Origin: Anaspis maculata
Taxonomy: Eukaryota; Arthropoda; Insecta; Coleoptera; Scraptiidae
Assembly (NCBI GenBank): GCA_949128115.1
Contig: OX421962.1
Span: 55,469,787-55,533,786 of the forward strand
Length of the DNA: 64,000 nucleotides
Direction: 5' to 3'
Under the pieces are notes generated by a model. That model did not search any database. It was not told where the DNA came from and saw only the letters and a program-made list of their open reading frames with translations. The position numbers and the translations under genes are program-made. The number at the start of each line of letters is the position of its first letter. The first letter of the stretch is position 1. Of the stretch, positions 1 to 12,999 are shown one piece after another.

Positions 1-3000
1 TTCCACGTCATTTCCGCCCAAAAAAAAATAATTGGGAGCCCTAATCACGTATTGCGCGGGCTGGATGAAAGAATTCATGATGTATTTCGGGCTCACATCG
101 AGAATGTGAATTGAGCTCTGTGGAAAAATGCCATTGGTTTACATAATTTGTTTTCGAACACCTCTCAATCTTCTATAACGTGATAGGCAAGTTATTTCGT
201 CACATTTTCAAAATCTATCATAGATGTGTTTTAAACAGCTGCAAAAATTGTAGAAAAAATAGGTTCCCGTTGTAAAGTGCAGAATAGGGCTTATTTCAAG
301 TTTTGGATGTTTTCAGAAATCCATTTTTGAATAATTTTGAGTTTTTGGGTCAAACAGGTCTCACGGTGCTATTTCTACAATGATATAGTCGGTTTCTGAC
401 AGTTTGTGTCCACTTTTGACTTTTTTTTTTCACAAAAACCCTCACGAGCCCAATCTACGTTATACACGAGCACGATTGAAGTGTTCAAGACGTATTTCGG
501 GCTCACATGCTCATCCAAAATATGAAATGGGCTCTCGACATATTTTGCACATAACTGCCATTCTGGTGGATTAGAGGGTAAGTTATTATCGTGTTAGACG
601 CCTACCACCAAATACTACTTTCGTGATGTTGTCATTCTGGCTTTTTCACTAATTCTCCGCCCAAATTTTTTTCGGGAGACTGATTTACGTCATGCACGGG
701 CTCGACAAAAAAATTCATGATGTATTTCGGGCTCACATGGACTCGCCGAGAATGTGAATTGGGCTATCTGCCATATTTTGTGGAAAAATGCCATTTGTTT
801 ACATAATTTGTTTTCAAACACCTCTCAATCTTCTATGACGTGATAAGCAAGTTATTTCGTCACAGTTTGAAAATTTATCATTGATTAGTTTTGAACAGCT
901 GCAAAAATTGTAGAAAAAATAGGTTCCCCGTTGTAAAGTGCAGAACAGGGTTTATTTCAAGTTTTGGATGTTTTAAAAAATCCATTTTTGAATAATTTTG
1001 AGTTTTTGTGTCAAACAGGTCTCACGGTGCTATTTCTACAATGATATAGTGCTTTTCTGGCAACTTTTGACTTTTTTCACAGAAACCTTTGGGAGCCCAA
1101 TCTACGTTATACACGAGCACGATTGAAGTGTTCAAGATGTATTTCATGCTCACATGCTTATCCAAACTATGGAATGGGCTTTCGACATATGCACAAAACA
1201 GCCATTCTGGCAAATTATTATTGTGTTAGAGGCCTACCAACAAATACCACTTTCGGGATGTTGTCATTCCGGTTTTGCAACTTGTTCTCCGGCCAACATT
1301 TTTTCGGGAGCCTGATTAACGCCATGCACGGGCTCAACAGAAAAATTCATGATGTATTTTGGACTCACTAGGACTCACCGAGAATGTGAATTGGGCTCTC
1401 TATAATATTTTGTGGAAAAATGCCATTTGTTCATAAATATTTGGTTTCAAATACCTCTCAATCTTCTAGAACGTGAGTCCCAAGTTATTCTGTCACATTT
1501 TTCAAAATTTGTCCTGAATTTGATTTGAACAACTGCAAAAAATTTGAAAAAGATAGGTTCCCGTTGTAAAGTGCAGAATGGGTTTTATTTCAAGTTTCTG
1601 TTTTCAGAAATCCATTCTTGAATAATTTTATGTTTTTGATTCAAACAAGTCTCACGGTGCTATTTTTCCAACAAAATAGTCCGTTTTTGTTCTCTTAAGA
1701 CTTTTTTTCATGAAAACCTTCGGCAGCCGAATCTAAATCATGCACGAGCACGCTTGAAGTGTACAAGACGTATTTCGGGCTCACATGCTCATCCAAAATG
1801 AGGAATGGGCTGTCAACATATTTTGCACATACCTGCCATTTTGGTAAATTATGATTGTGTTAGATTTTTCCCAACAAATACCTACTACATTCTTGAAGTT
1901 GCCATACAGGCTCTTCCACCTCATTTTCGCCAAAAAAATCTCAGGAGTCTGATTTACGTCACGCATGGGCATGATGTAAAAATTCATGATGTATTTCGGA
2001 CTCACATGGACTCATCGAGAATTCAATTTGTGATGTTTACAATATTTTTGTGGGAAATGCCATTTGTTTACCTATGTATGTTCTAAGACGTCTTTCAATC
2101 TTAGAGAATAAAATTCCCAAGTTATCCATTTTTGAATGATTTCGAGTTTTTGGGTCGAACAGGTCCCACGGTGCTATTTTCTATAATGATAAAGACCGTT
2201 TTTTGTCCACTTCCGACTTTTTTTACAAAAACCTTCGGGAGCCTAATCTACATTATGCACGAGCACGATTGAGATATTCAAGACGTATTTCGGGCTCACA
2301 TGCTTATGCAAAATGAGGAATGGGCTCTCAACATATTTTGCACATACCTGCCATTTTGTAAATTAATAGTCTGTTAGACACCTACCAATAAAAATACTAC
2401 TTTCGTGATGTTGTCATTCCAATTTTTTCAACTTATTTTCCGCCCAATTTTTTTTTCGGGAGCCTGATAAACGTCATGCACGGGCTCGACGAAAGAATCC
2501 ATAATGTATTTCGGGCTCACATGGATTCATCGAGAATGTGAATTTGGCTCTCTACAATATTTTGTAAAAAAATGCCATTTGTTTACAAATATTTGTTTTC
2601 AAACACCTCTCAATCTTCTAGAACGTGATTCCCAAGTTATTGAGTCACATTTTCAAAAATGTATCCTAGATTTGGTTTGAACAGCTGCAAAAATTTCAGA
2701 AAAGATAGGTTATCGTGTGTAAGTGCAGAATAAGTTTTATTTCAAGTTTTGGATGTTTTCAGAAATCCATTCTTGAATAATTCCAAGTTTTTTAGTTGGA
2801 CAGGTCCCATGGTGCTATTTTTACAATGATATAGTCCGTTTTTGTCCACTTCTGACTTTTCTCACAAGAACCTTCGGGAGCCCAATCTACATTATGTACG
2901 AGTACGATTGAAATATTCAAGACGTATTTGGAGCTCACATGCTTATCCAAAATAAGGAATGGGCTCTCAACATATTTTGCACATACCTGCCATTTTGTAA

Positions 3001-3705
3001 ATTAATAGTCTGTTAGACACCTACCAATAAAAATACTACTTTCGTGATGTTGTCATTCTGATAATTTCAACTTATTTTTCGCTCAAAATTTTCTAGGGAG
3101 CCTAATTTACGTCATGCACGGGCTCGACGAAAGAATTCATGATGTATTTCGGGCTCGCATGGACTTGAAAAGAATGTGAATTGGGCTGTCTACAATATTT
3201 TGTAGAAAAATGCCATTTGGTGTCATATTTTGTTTTCAAAGACCTCTCAATCTTATGAAACGTGATTCCAAAGTTATTTAGTCTCTTTTTTCAAAATTTG
3301 TCCTAGATTTGATTTGAACAGCTGCGAAAATTCCAGAAAAGATAGGTTCCCATGGTAATAAACAGTGCAGAATAGGTATTATTTCAAGTTTTGGATGTCT
3401 TCAGAAATCCATTCTTGAATAATTTCTAGTTTTTGGGTTGAACCGGTCCCACGGTGCCATTTTTACAAATTTATAGGCCGTTTTTTGTCCACTTCTGATT
3501 TTTTCTACGAAAATCTTCGGGAGCCCAATCTACATTATGCACGAGCACGTTTAAAATGTTCAAGACGTATTTCGGGCTCACATGCTTATCCAAAGTGAAG
3601 AATGGGCTCTCAACATATCATTTTGTACAAAAATGCCATACGCCTCCCAACAAATACCACTTTTTTCGCCCAAACTTTTTTCAAGGGCTTGATTCACGTC
3701 ATGAT
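1..3705 (+). repeat. Dimeric satellite, about 635-bp unit, six copies
   Basis: A block anchored on the word GATGTATTTCGGGCTCACAT recurs near positions 80, 720, 1352, 1989, 2504 and 3142, giving spacings of about 640, 632, 637, 515 and 638 bp; the fourth unit has lost about 120 bp. Each unit has two related halves. One half reads GTCATGCACGGGCTCGAC then the anchor; the other reads TTATACACGAGCACGATT then GACGTATTTCGGGCTCACATG. The array is therefore a higher-order dimer. It runs off the left edge and decays near 3705. Short open frames inside are not conserved between units. Confidence 0.9.
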
Positions 3706-4092
3706 TGACTTCTAGATACATAAGTATCAGATTTCAAAAAAAGTTTCTGTTAAAAGTGCAAAATAATTCAGACGCATGCGCATGTGAGCAAGTTCTTGGA
3801 CTAGAGTTGACATTGGTTGTGATGTTGGGCGTCTGCGTAGGGCGTGGCTTCTCGCACTAAGCGATTGTATACAGTTTCTCCTTTCTCCCTTCAACTGGTA
3901 TAATAAGCAGCGAAAGCCTAGTGTTTTGGCTGAAGACTCAAAATAACCGGAATTGACAATTAACAGTTGAAAAGATCCGCCGTTAAATGGTGCCGTCTCC
4001 CTTGCACTCAAAGTGTTTAATTGGGAGCTTTGCGTAAGAGGCAGCAGGAGATGAGCTGTTTGCGGTCACATTGCTATCAGAGTACTATTTAC
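3706..4092. other. No gene seen
   Basis: Unique-looking sequence between the satellite edge and the first MITE. The open frames here are short, have no recognisable motif and show no splice context. Confidence 0.6.
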
Positions 4093-4095
4093 TTA

Positions 4096-4260
4096 AGGTG
4101 CGTTCAGTCAGCTTATTTAGCCGCAAGTTTTAATTTTAGTCGCAAGCGCAGCGACGCCCATTGGCTCTTATGAACCAGCCTCCTCGGAACAGCCAATAAG
4201 CGATGCAGCGCTTACGGCTAAAACTAAAATTGCGGCTGAATAAGCTGACTGAACGCACCT
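4096..4260. mobile_element. Harbinger-like fold-back MITE, copy A
   Basis: A 165-bp near-palindrome with ends AGGTGCGTTCAGTCAGC and its reverse complement, flanked by TTA on both sides (4093-4095 and 4261-4263). Copies at 50799-50964 and 51967-52131 have the same ends and are flanked by TAA. A 3-bp TWA duplication is the hallmark of the PIF/Harbinger superfamily. It encodes nothing, so it is a non-autonomous element. Confidence 0.88.
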
Positions 4261-4559
4261 TTAGGCCGTACGAAACTATTTCATGCATCAGAGACCCACT
4301 ACAGGTCCTACTTAACAAATCATACCTATCAAAGTACTTGACAATCATGCACAGTGCGAGTGCAGTCACCAATTGTCTTATCTCAAGTGCGCACTTGCGA
4401 TTAGAGCGTTAGACAGCTATAAGAGCCCGATTCCGGTCAAATATGAGGATGAACAAAAACTCAGGATCAACTAGCCTGATTTCAAAATATCAGACTGTGG
4501 TATGTTGTATTTGTGGCAACGGAGCACAATAATTGGTTTTCATTAAAAAGCCAGAGGTG

Positions 4560-4680
4560 TAACTACTGACGAGCTCAAAATACTATATAAATATGTCCAG
4601 TTTTTGGACTCATGAGCCCAATATATAATTTTGAGCTCAAAGTAATATATGGACGTAGAAAAATGAGCCCGAAATACATC
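4560..4680 (-). repeat. Antisense fragment of the left-edge satellite
   Basis: The words GAGCCCGAAATACATCAT and repeated GAGCTCAAA blocks are reverse complements of the satellite anchor at 1-3705. A short piece of satellite therefore sits about 0.9 kb outside the array in opposite orientation. Confidence 0.6.
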
Positions 4681-4690
4681 ATTCATCAAG

Positions 4691-4731
4691 ATATATATAT
4701 ATATGTATATATATATATTATATATATTACC
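4691..4731. repeat. (TA)n microsatellite
   Basis: About 40 bp of alternating T and A with single interruptions, next to the satellite fragment. Confidence 0.9.
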
Positions 4732-5347
4732 CTTCTGAGTGAGGAGACGGGTCGGGAAAGTAAAAGAACATCATGTGTTTAGCTTGATAGCTTGAAATTG
4801 AAATTTTGGTTTTATACGAGTAAGACCGTGTTTTTACTACGTCTGTTCCCACAACAGTCGAATACAGTTCTAGCACCGTTCAAAGCATGCGTCCAAATTA
4901 GTCTGGAGGCATAGGGTCAAAAAAGGCTTGGCCGCGTGCAACTTCGTGAAGATATATAGAGATATGTCCGAATCGACTCCTGGGCGATGATCAAGGACCA
5001 TGAAAAATTATGGTGGAATATTGACATCTGTTGCATGCAAATATGGTGGAGGCGCCAAAATTGGCTTCATCTGGTAATAATAAACTGGCTGTAGCTCGTT
5101 TGTTTTTCAACAGATTTCAACATCTGGAACGTCATTTTGTAGACAAAAAAATTCTCTTCCTATTCATACCTGAATTTACAAACGCATTTCGGGAAACTGT
5201 CAAAATTGTTTTTATAAGATATCTATGCTTAATTCCGGCCTTTTTTAAGGTTGGTCTGATATTTTTGAAACTTGGCAATATTATAGATCTTGAGGTGCCC
5301 TTTCCGAATTTCCACTTTTCCACTTCGTATATTTTCCCGTCTTAGCC
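4732..5347. other. No gene; partial repeat modules
   Basis: No credible coding sequence. From about 5240 the sequence is an inverted match to 5880-5990 (shared word ACGAAGTGGAAAAGTG), so it belongs to the fold-back cluster that follows. Confidence 0.55.
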
Positions 5348-6345
5348 GCCATATTGAAAAGATGGCGCCCAAAAAACAGTTTTTTGTCACTATCTTTATT
5401 TTAGTCAATGTGAGGCGGAGGCATTTATATGCGAATGGAAGCTTATTCAATTCTCTACAATTTGACATCTTACTCATGTACGTGCTATTTCTGATTCTTG
5501 GGTTATGGCTTCTAGAACTCCCTGAAGCATCAACTTTTGTCATCCAATCAGCATATCAAGTTGATCTTAACTCCACGTAGCGGTCAAATTGACCATAAAT
5601 AATGATGAGTTGTCAACCACAGACTATTCATATCCAGAAAATCAATCATGGTAACGGTTGTTATGCAACTACAGAGTGAACTCTAAGGGAAAATTGACTT
5701 TGAAAAGGTATAGCTCAAGAACCGTAAGTCGCACATGAGTGATTTAGATGTCAAATTTTAGATAATTCAATAGACCTTCACTTTTGATATTAATCCTGAA
5801 ATTTTATGACAAATTTTCCGAAATTTTTTCGAAAATATTTTTTTTTAGGCGCCATTTTTTCAAAATTATGGCCAGAACAGAAGAGATACGAAGTGGAAAA
5901 GTGTATATTCTGAATGACTCCAAATTTCATCAGGATAATGAGTTTCGAATGTATCTGATATCCTTCAAAGGCTATATTACCTTTATTTCTTTCTAAAGTC
6001 AATTTACTTTCACAGTTCACTTTGTAATTATACAAATAACATCACCATGATCGATTTTCTAAATTTTTTATCATCTATGGTTGATGGCCAAGAGCTATTT
6101 ATGGTTAATTTGCTTACTACATGACGGTGGTATCAATTTAACATGCTGATTGAATGCCGAAAGTTGATGCTTCTGGAAGTTCTGAAAGCTCTAACTCAAG
6201 AGCCGTAAATCGCACATAAATGACTGATATGTCAAATTGTAGAAATTTGAATGGGCTTTCCTCCGCATATAAACGTTTCAATCTTGAGTCAGTTGAATTC
6301 AAGATATTGACAAAAAACTGTTTTTGGGGCGCCATATTTTCAATT
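5348..6345. mobile_element. Fold-back repeat cluster, about 1 kb
   Basis: Sequence 5348-5710 is an inverted copy of about 5985-6345. Shared words include AAAAAACTG next to GGCGCCAT, and AAAGTTGATGCTTC. The loop carries a further direct copy of an arm module around CGCACATGAGTGA. Arms look roughly 70-80% alike. No clear target duplication was found, so the superfamily is not assigned. Confidence 0.7.
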
Positions 6346-6419
6346 TTGTAGGGATGGAATTTCCATCCAATGCGTCCAAATGAATTATTATTGTAAGGAT
6401 TGAAATTCAAAATAATAAT

Positions 6420-7479
6420 TCAATTAAACGCATGCTTTGAACGGTTCTAGAACTAGTTTTGACTGTTTTTGGAACAGACCTTATGTTCCAAGAACATAAG
6501 TTTTCTGAACATTCTGAACAAGTCAAGAACATGTGTTTCTGCATGGTACGTACCGTATAATGCTGTCCCAACTCGCTCTAACTTCGGGTTTAAATCGTGA
6601 AACAACTGGGTAAACAGAACTCAACAGCATAAACAAAGCTAATTTTGTATCACGAACGCCCATAGCATTCAGTTCAAACTAAATTGTTCCCCCCTCCAGT
6701 AGATGCAAAATTGGAAAAAATTGAAAGTCCATTTGACCAACCGGCAAATACAATTCGTTCCGTACTCATTTCCGTGTGTGTCGTCAGCAGAATGAAACGC
6801 TATGTAATTTTCTCGATTATTTGCACAATGGACGTGTAAACCTCATTAAACACGGATTTGATTGCTCATATATGAACTCATACAAACTGAAATCTGCACT
6901 TCGTACATGCACACCGAAACGCGTTTGTTTGTAATTCACATGGACAGGTTATCGAGTATTTCACTTCATTATTTTAATGACTTTCCCATTATGAAAAGAA
7001 TGAAAACGATTTGCATTTTAGCCAGCCCATATTTGAGTTGTTGATCCGCTCGAATCGAAATCAGGTGCGAAAGCAGAATTCCAGCCTGGAATCACCTGAT
7101 TAGACTCTGGATAATTATTCATATCGGAAATCCTTAGGTGGCACATTAGCTCTGGGCTTCTCTGCCTATGCTCTAACATATTAAAGATATAGACTTGAAA
7201 TTGACAAACAGAAGCCTGAAGCAGAAAGGGTCTTGATGAATCAAGTTTGTATCAATTTGATCACGATCTCGATCTCTGAAGAGTCTGAAGTAGAAACAAA
7301 AATTTTGATGAGGGACTGGTATTGCATCCTCGAGATAAGCAACAATTAGCTTCCTAGTTCTACCTTTTAAGTTTTTTCATCACCTTGGGAACCTAACCTG
7401 TCACCTTGTTCTGTATGCCCAGATACAGGCCCAGATTCTGTATAGGTCTCTGGATACGGATGGGAAAGTTTTATGTTGC
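6420..7479. other. No gene seen
   Basis: About 1 kb without a recognisable coding, RNA or repeat signal beyond a small hairpin around 6483-6505. Confidence 0.55.
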
Positions 7480-7697
7480 CCATGACAGATTTATTTTTTT
7501 GTTATTGGTGATACTTCTTCCTTTCTCTCTTTTTCATTACCGTCTTCATCCATTCCAGTCCTCTTCCATCCTCGCTTATCTCTTCGATTCTCTCTCCTTT
7601 CTCTCTCTCATTTCTGAACACTCCCTTAGCATGTGTTCAATCGTTTCTTTCTCCATTCCGCATATCGTGCATATCCTATCTGACACAGTATAGTGAC
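7480..7697 (-). pseudogene. LINE ORF2 C-terminal zinc-finger remnant
   Basis: The minus strand from about 7690 encodes VSDRICTICGMEKETIEH and then a conserved Cys, giving C-x2-C-x8-H-x4-C. This spacing is typical of the C-terminal CCHC finger of Jockey/R1/CR1-type LINE reverse transcriptases. A charged Arg/Glu-rich tail follows, then a stop. Nothing upstream of the finger is recognisable, so this is a small relic. It is unrelated in detail to the two larger LINEs in this window, whose fingers have a C-x2-C-x9-H-x4-C pattern. Confidence 0.6.
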
Positions 7698-9056
7698 TAC
7701 TTTTAATATTATGCAATATTTTTCAAAACAGCCCTTCATTTAGGGCACATGATTACGATTTTTTTAGCATCGGTAAAGAATTTTTTAAAATACCTACCGT
7801 GTCTGCTATCATCATTTGAAGTGGGATCAAATTTTAGGTTGGACCATTTCAAGTGTTGACCTGGTTATCTATGATGATAACTACACTTGATTCGCTATCT
7901 TTTTTCAAAATGCAAAAGATAAATTAATCAGCAAAAATAATAGTAAACTTACTATCCAAGCTCTCTTTTTCGAAACCCATGTTACACTTTATTCTTTCAA
8001 CATATTATGTACAATACCTATAGTGACCTAATTTTATTGTAAATTAGAATCAGGATAGATATTCGAATGTCGACGCTGATTACGCTCAAGTGAATTACTA
8101 CATCAAATGAATCGTACATAAATAAGTTTTCAGTTTTTCAAAACCGTTATTTTTCCTCGTTTGCCTTGCTGTTCCGCATCTCAATAATGCGATAGCTCTA
8201 TGAAACCCCTCTTCACATTTAATTAATTGTATTAAAAATTTCCGTCTCAGCTGTCCCGGCTTTTGTGTGCCCCGTGAAATAATTGTGGTCTCATGTAATT
8301 TGACTCTCGGACAAATATAACACTCTGGTAAGTGTATCACAAAACCTCATCTCACCTACCTATACTGTATGTGCCAGAGAGCACCATTGCCAGCCACAAA
8401 GGAAATCTTTCGTCCTGAATTTACAAGGAGCACACAATGGCTCGAGCATATCATACAATAATCCCCACATCTAGGCGCGTTATATCGTTATGTAGCTGCT
8501 GGAGATCACAATGGAGACCCTACGCAAGGATTCATAGAGGCGTGAATGTGCGCCCTGGGGCCTAATGCAAGGGGACGGCAAATTTCATACACTCTATTCT
8601 CCGGGCTCAATTTTGTGTATGTCATCGAGAAACGTGACTCAACTGCGAATGTGGCTCAGGAGGAAATTGTTTTATAGCAGTTGGCAGCCATGATGGTGTG
8701 CGGGAGCTACATCTCATTTATATTGCGTTCGGTTTCAATTCTCGTAGCTTTTTCAGAACCGGAATTGCCCATGGGGGTGAACAGCAGAGTGCGGGACCGA
8801 CAGCGGATGAAAATTCATCCCAGGGTATCCAGATTCACTCATCTATTGCTTTGCAAAATAAAAATTAAAAGTTGTTCTTTCAAATACATATAGAGTCCCT
8901 ATTTTGACAAAACGACGTACCTAAGTCGAGTTTTGGTCGATTTTGAGTTTTTGATATCAATGGATTTGCCTTGATAAGGGCTTCAAATCTGTGCAGTCAA
9001 TTATATCCGACAAAACGCGGTTTGTCATGAATTTTATTTGCTTTAGGTCAAAGCAC
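7698..9056. other. No gene seen
   Basis: About 1.35 kb. Open frames of 60-80 codons occur on both strands without motifs; no RNA gene or repeat was recognised. Confidence 0.55.
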
Positions 9057-10308
9057 AATAGTATATTGGAAATAGAAAAAAATAGGTGCTTTGCTGGAAT
9101 TAATTCAAACAAAAACGATTTTTTTACCAATGCAAGCTTACAGTCCCTTCTTCAACATATCAAAAGTCCTCAACTCTGCGACTGCTACAAATCAGTATAC
9201 AGGGTGGAAGTTTATTATTCTTCTCAACTTTATTTTTTTCTTGAAAAACTGATTACCAAAAATAACGGTTTTAGGCTAGTTTGATAGGCAATAGTCTTTC
9301 AATAAACATATAAGAAATATACCACCCAGCAACTGCTGCGTATCAAGTTACAGGGTGAAAACTATTCTTCATCTTCAATTTTTTTTCTTGGTGGAACTGA
9401 TCTAGATTGAAGCCAATTCCAGTTCTTTTGCAAGCTTATAATGTCATACTGAACATATAAAAAAGACACATCTCTGCACCTGCTGCTTTTCAATTTACAG
9501 GGTGAAAAGTTATTTTCACGTTTCAATTTCTTTCTTGGTGAAATCGACTCACACAACAATTGCGACTGGTTTTTCTGTAAATTTGAGGTTTCTAGTCAAA
9601 CATATCAAAATAATACATTTTTGCTACAGCTACGTTTTTATTTACTGATTTGAATGTTTGGTTGCGTTCCAAGATTTTTAGAATTTTTGATGCAATATAC
9701 CCAAATATACCCAAACATTAAAATGTATTTAAAAAAAACGTAGCTGTAGCAAGGATATATTATTTTGATATGTTTGACTAGAAACTTCAAGTTTACAGAA
9801 AAATCAGTCGCAATTTTTGTGTGAGCCAATTTTACCAAGAAAAAAAATAAAACGTGAAAATGACTTTCCACCCTGTAAATTGAAAAGCAGAAGTTGCAGA
9901 GATGTATCCTTCTTATATGTTCAGTATGACATTATAAGCTTGCAAAAGAATTGGAACCGGCTTTAATCTAGATCAGTTCCACCAAGAAAAAAAATTGGAG
10001 ATGAAAAATAGTTTCCACCCTGTAACTTGATACACAGCAGTGGCTGGGTGGTATATTTTTTATATGTTTATTGGAAGACTATGGCCTATCAAACTAGCCT
10101 AAAACCGTTTTTTTCAGTCATCAGTTTTTCAAGAAAGAAAGGAAGTAAGGAAAAATAATAAACTTTCACCCTGTATACTAATTTGTAGCAGTCCCAGAGT
10201 TGAGGACTTTTGATATGTTGAAGAGGGAACTGTAAGCTAGCCATGGTAAAAAAATCGTTTTTGTTTGAATTAATTCCAGCAGATATTCTATTTCCAATAT
10301 ACTACAAG
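9057..10308. mobile_element. Fold-back element with tandem-repeat arms
   Basis: Arms 9057-9650 and about 9732-10308 are inverted copies, with TAGTATATTGGAAATAG at the left end and its complement at the right. Each arm is built from three related units of about 140-150 bp. Each unit has a CTGCTxC...TTACAGGGTG core followed by a TTTTTTTCTTGG block (left-arm cores near 9200, 9352 and 9498). The loop is about 80 bp. No coding sequence is present. Confidence 0.8.
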
Positions 10309-10576
10309 GTTTTCTTCAAGTTCTGTGAAAAAATTACCTTGAACGCATTACAGGTAAAAGCGCCTAAGTATACCGTCAGGAGCAAAATATTACATAGGTA
10401 CATGAAAAAAATTTTGTCATTAGAAAAAAAGCGACAAGGTCTTGCTTCATGTTGAATGTACTACGTAAGGCCTCCTTCATTGCTATGTCACTTTTTCTGA
10501 TGGAGTTACAAACAATTTGATGCATGTAATACAGTGCCCCTGACAGTACATGAGAATAAAAAACTACCACTACTAC

Positions 10577-12386
10577 TATACTTGTTCAGAAAACTCTCCT
10601 TCGCAATTCCAGATGTGGCGCCATGCAAGATTTCGCGTCAGAGACAGTGTATTATTTTAGTACAGGAAAGATGGTGAAAAAATTGCCAACATCTCGGCAA
10701 GAATATGGACGTCCTAAAAATTTGATATTCTGTTCAGAATTTAGTGCCCTACTACATATCCAAAATCGCCATAAATCGCACCCCGATGAGTTATTGGAGG
10801 AGGGGCGGGGGGTATAAAATTGCAACTCAAACTGAAGGGTATGGAATCCGTCAATCCAATGGATGCAAACACGTCGTAGTTCGACGCATCACATCCCGTT
10901 GATACCATTTTGGCACAAAGAATGTCGATCATTGTTGGAGGGAGGTTGTGGGGGGGGGGCGAAACACGGCTCGATAGTTCTCCTTCTTTTCCTGGGCCAT
11001 AAAGAATCGATCACGACAGGATTGGTATTTTTTCCGACTAAATTCAATCTCTGAACTTGAATCCGATGTGTAAATTTGGATAAAAACAAGTCCGAACAAG
11101 CCAACTTGAGAAAACCTGTTTTTTTCTTCGACAATTTTCACAAAACTTTTTTTTACTGTTGGAGGTACTCACCTTTGGAAATATATCAGAGGCCATTAGA
11201 TTGAAGTGTATTCTTCACGAAAATCATCCGCTTGATCTCTAACTTTGTTTTTCGAGGTAAGAAAAATCGATTTGAACTCAACTCAACACGGCCCGGCGTC
11301 TACTAATGACCAGGACACTACACCATGCACCTTTAAATATAAATAGCCCAAACTATCAGAAAAATTATAACTCATCATCGAAAGTTTCAGGATCTGTGCA
11401 GAACTGAATTCCCTATAATATAAACAAAATTGTCATAAATCGCACTGCAGGGTCAGGGTTTTGAATTATTACTTGAAGTGCATGCTGTAGTGTTCTGGTC
11501 ATTAGTAGACGCTGAGCCGGGCGACCAGCTCAAGTTCAAATCGATTTTTCAATCTCGGAAAACAAAATTATAGATCAAGTGGATGATTCTCGTGAAGAAT
11601 ACACTTCGGTCTTATGGCCCCTGAAATATTTTCAAAGATGAATACCTCTAACAGTAAGTTTTGTGAAAATTGTCAAAGAAAAAACAGGTTTTCTCAAGTT
11701 AACTTGTTTTTATTCAAATTCACACATCGGACTCAAGTTCAGGAGATTGAATTCAGTCGGAAAAGATACAAATCTTCTCGTGATAAATTCTTTATTATCA
11801 ACTACCATCCTCAATCCGGACGCATAATCGTGAAAAGTTCAAGACCGAAATTAAAAAATTTCTTATTGTAAATGCATTTTATACATTAGATGAATTCATG
11901 TCTTGTGATGTTCTGTTGTGATACCTACATTTGATGTATTGCGGTGTTTTACATTTTTTGCTTGTTTGTGACGTGTGTAAACATACTCTGTATGTATAAT
12001 CATCAATAAAGATTATTATCATTATTATTATTATTTATTACCCAGGTAAAGAAGAAGAACCACCCAGCCGAGTTTCGCTTCCCCATCTTTTCTGTACTGG
12101 AACAAAATTGGCCTTAAAATGTAGGTATAAAAACAACGTGCAAAGGCAGCATTTGAAACTTTGCATGTGAATATGTACTCTCCACTCATTTTACAAGTAT
12201 TGTCAATTAAACAGACCTAAAAAGTCTCGACTGCGGTGCCAGAGACCGACCAGGAACCATTTTTGCAGAATTTACTCCTAGCAGGTATATTAACCGCAAT
12301 ACAGTGCCTCTGGCGCAAAATCTTGCGTGGTGCCACATCTGGAATTGCAAAGGAGGGTCGGTCTTCCGAACAACGAACAAGTATGC
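10577..12386. mobile_element. Nested fold-back element
   Basis: Outer arms share TGCAATTCCAGATGTGG-like words: left 10577-10690, right about 12085-12386. An inner inverted pair lies at about 10995-11345 and 11480-11815 (shared word AAAAATCGATTTGAAC). A LINE 3' end sits in the right half. The open frames inside are mirror images of each other and are not genes. Confidence 0.75.
11835..12037 (+). pseudogene. 3' end of a LINE retrotransposon
   Basis: One frame reads KKFLIVNAFYTLDEFMSCD and then a stop, which resembles the C-terminus of many insect LINE ORF2 proteins (a ...FYTLDEF... ending). About 120 bp of untranslated sequence follows, then AATAAAGATTATTATC and an ATT-repeat tail ending near 12037. 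A short-repeat tail straight after AATAAAG is usual for LINEs. The upstream part is lost or frame-shifted. Confidence 0.6.
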
Positions 12387-12387
12387 C

Positions 12388-12997
12388 AAATTTTATGCTT
12401 TAATTACAAAATGCACAGATCATTCCGCTAAACCCCCTCCCCCCACTATAATCTCGAATTTGTGAATGTTTATCATCAGTTTTAAAAATAAGAAATCAAA
12501 TGTAGGTAATACAGGAATTACAGGATACAGGTCTTCAGGTATAGGCTGTGGTTGATCCAGCTCCAACTTTTTCGACTAAAGAGATAATCACTTGCGACTT
12601 ACAACTAAACACTAAACACCGTATTGTATAGTTTGTAGACATGCCTTGTAGCCTTGTAGCCTCAAAGAGTCTCAGTTACTAGCTTACTAATACTTCCTCA
12701 TCCTCATCCCTTGACTAATCCAAAGCCAAGTGGACTTTGTCTCACAGGTTCTGCATGACAGGATTGATAAGAGCAGCAGAAGCATGAATTACTCAAGGAC
12801 TACAGAACTTTAGGACGGCATTTCCTAGAATGAAAAATGGCTGAAACAGACTGCGGATTAGCTGCAGAGCGAAAGAGAAACAGATAGATTCTTGTGGCGT
12901 GAATTTCTGCTGAATCTGTGCAGCTAAAAATGTAATAAAAAATAAACTATCCAAATCTGGACTGGTAAGAGAATGAGGGAGGGTCTTTTTTAAAACA
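12388..12997. other. No gene seen
   Basis: About 600 bp with no recognisable gene, RNA or repeat structure. Confidence 0.55.
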
Positions 12998-12999
12998 TA

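Noticed and set aside
1123..2086. Open frames in the satellite
   Set aside because: They are not conserved from unit to unit and carry no motif.
5031..6410. Cluster of overlapping 60-100-codon open frames on both strands
   Set aside because: They are mirror images created by the fold-back arms; words such as MAPKK recur because the DNA repeats.
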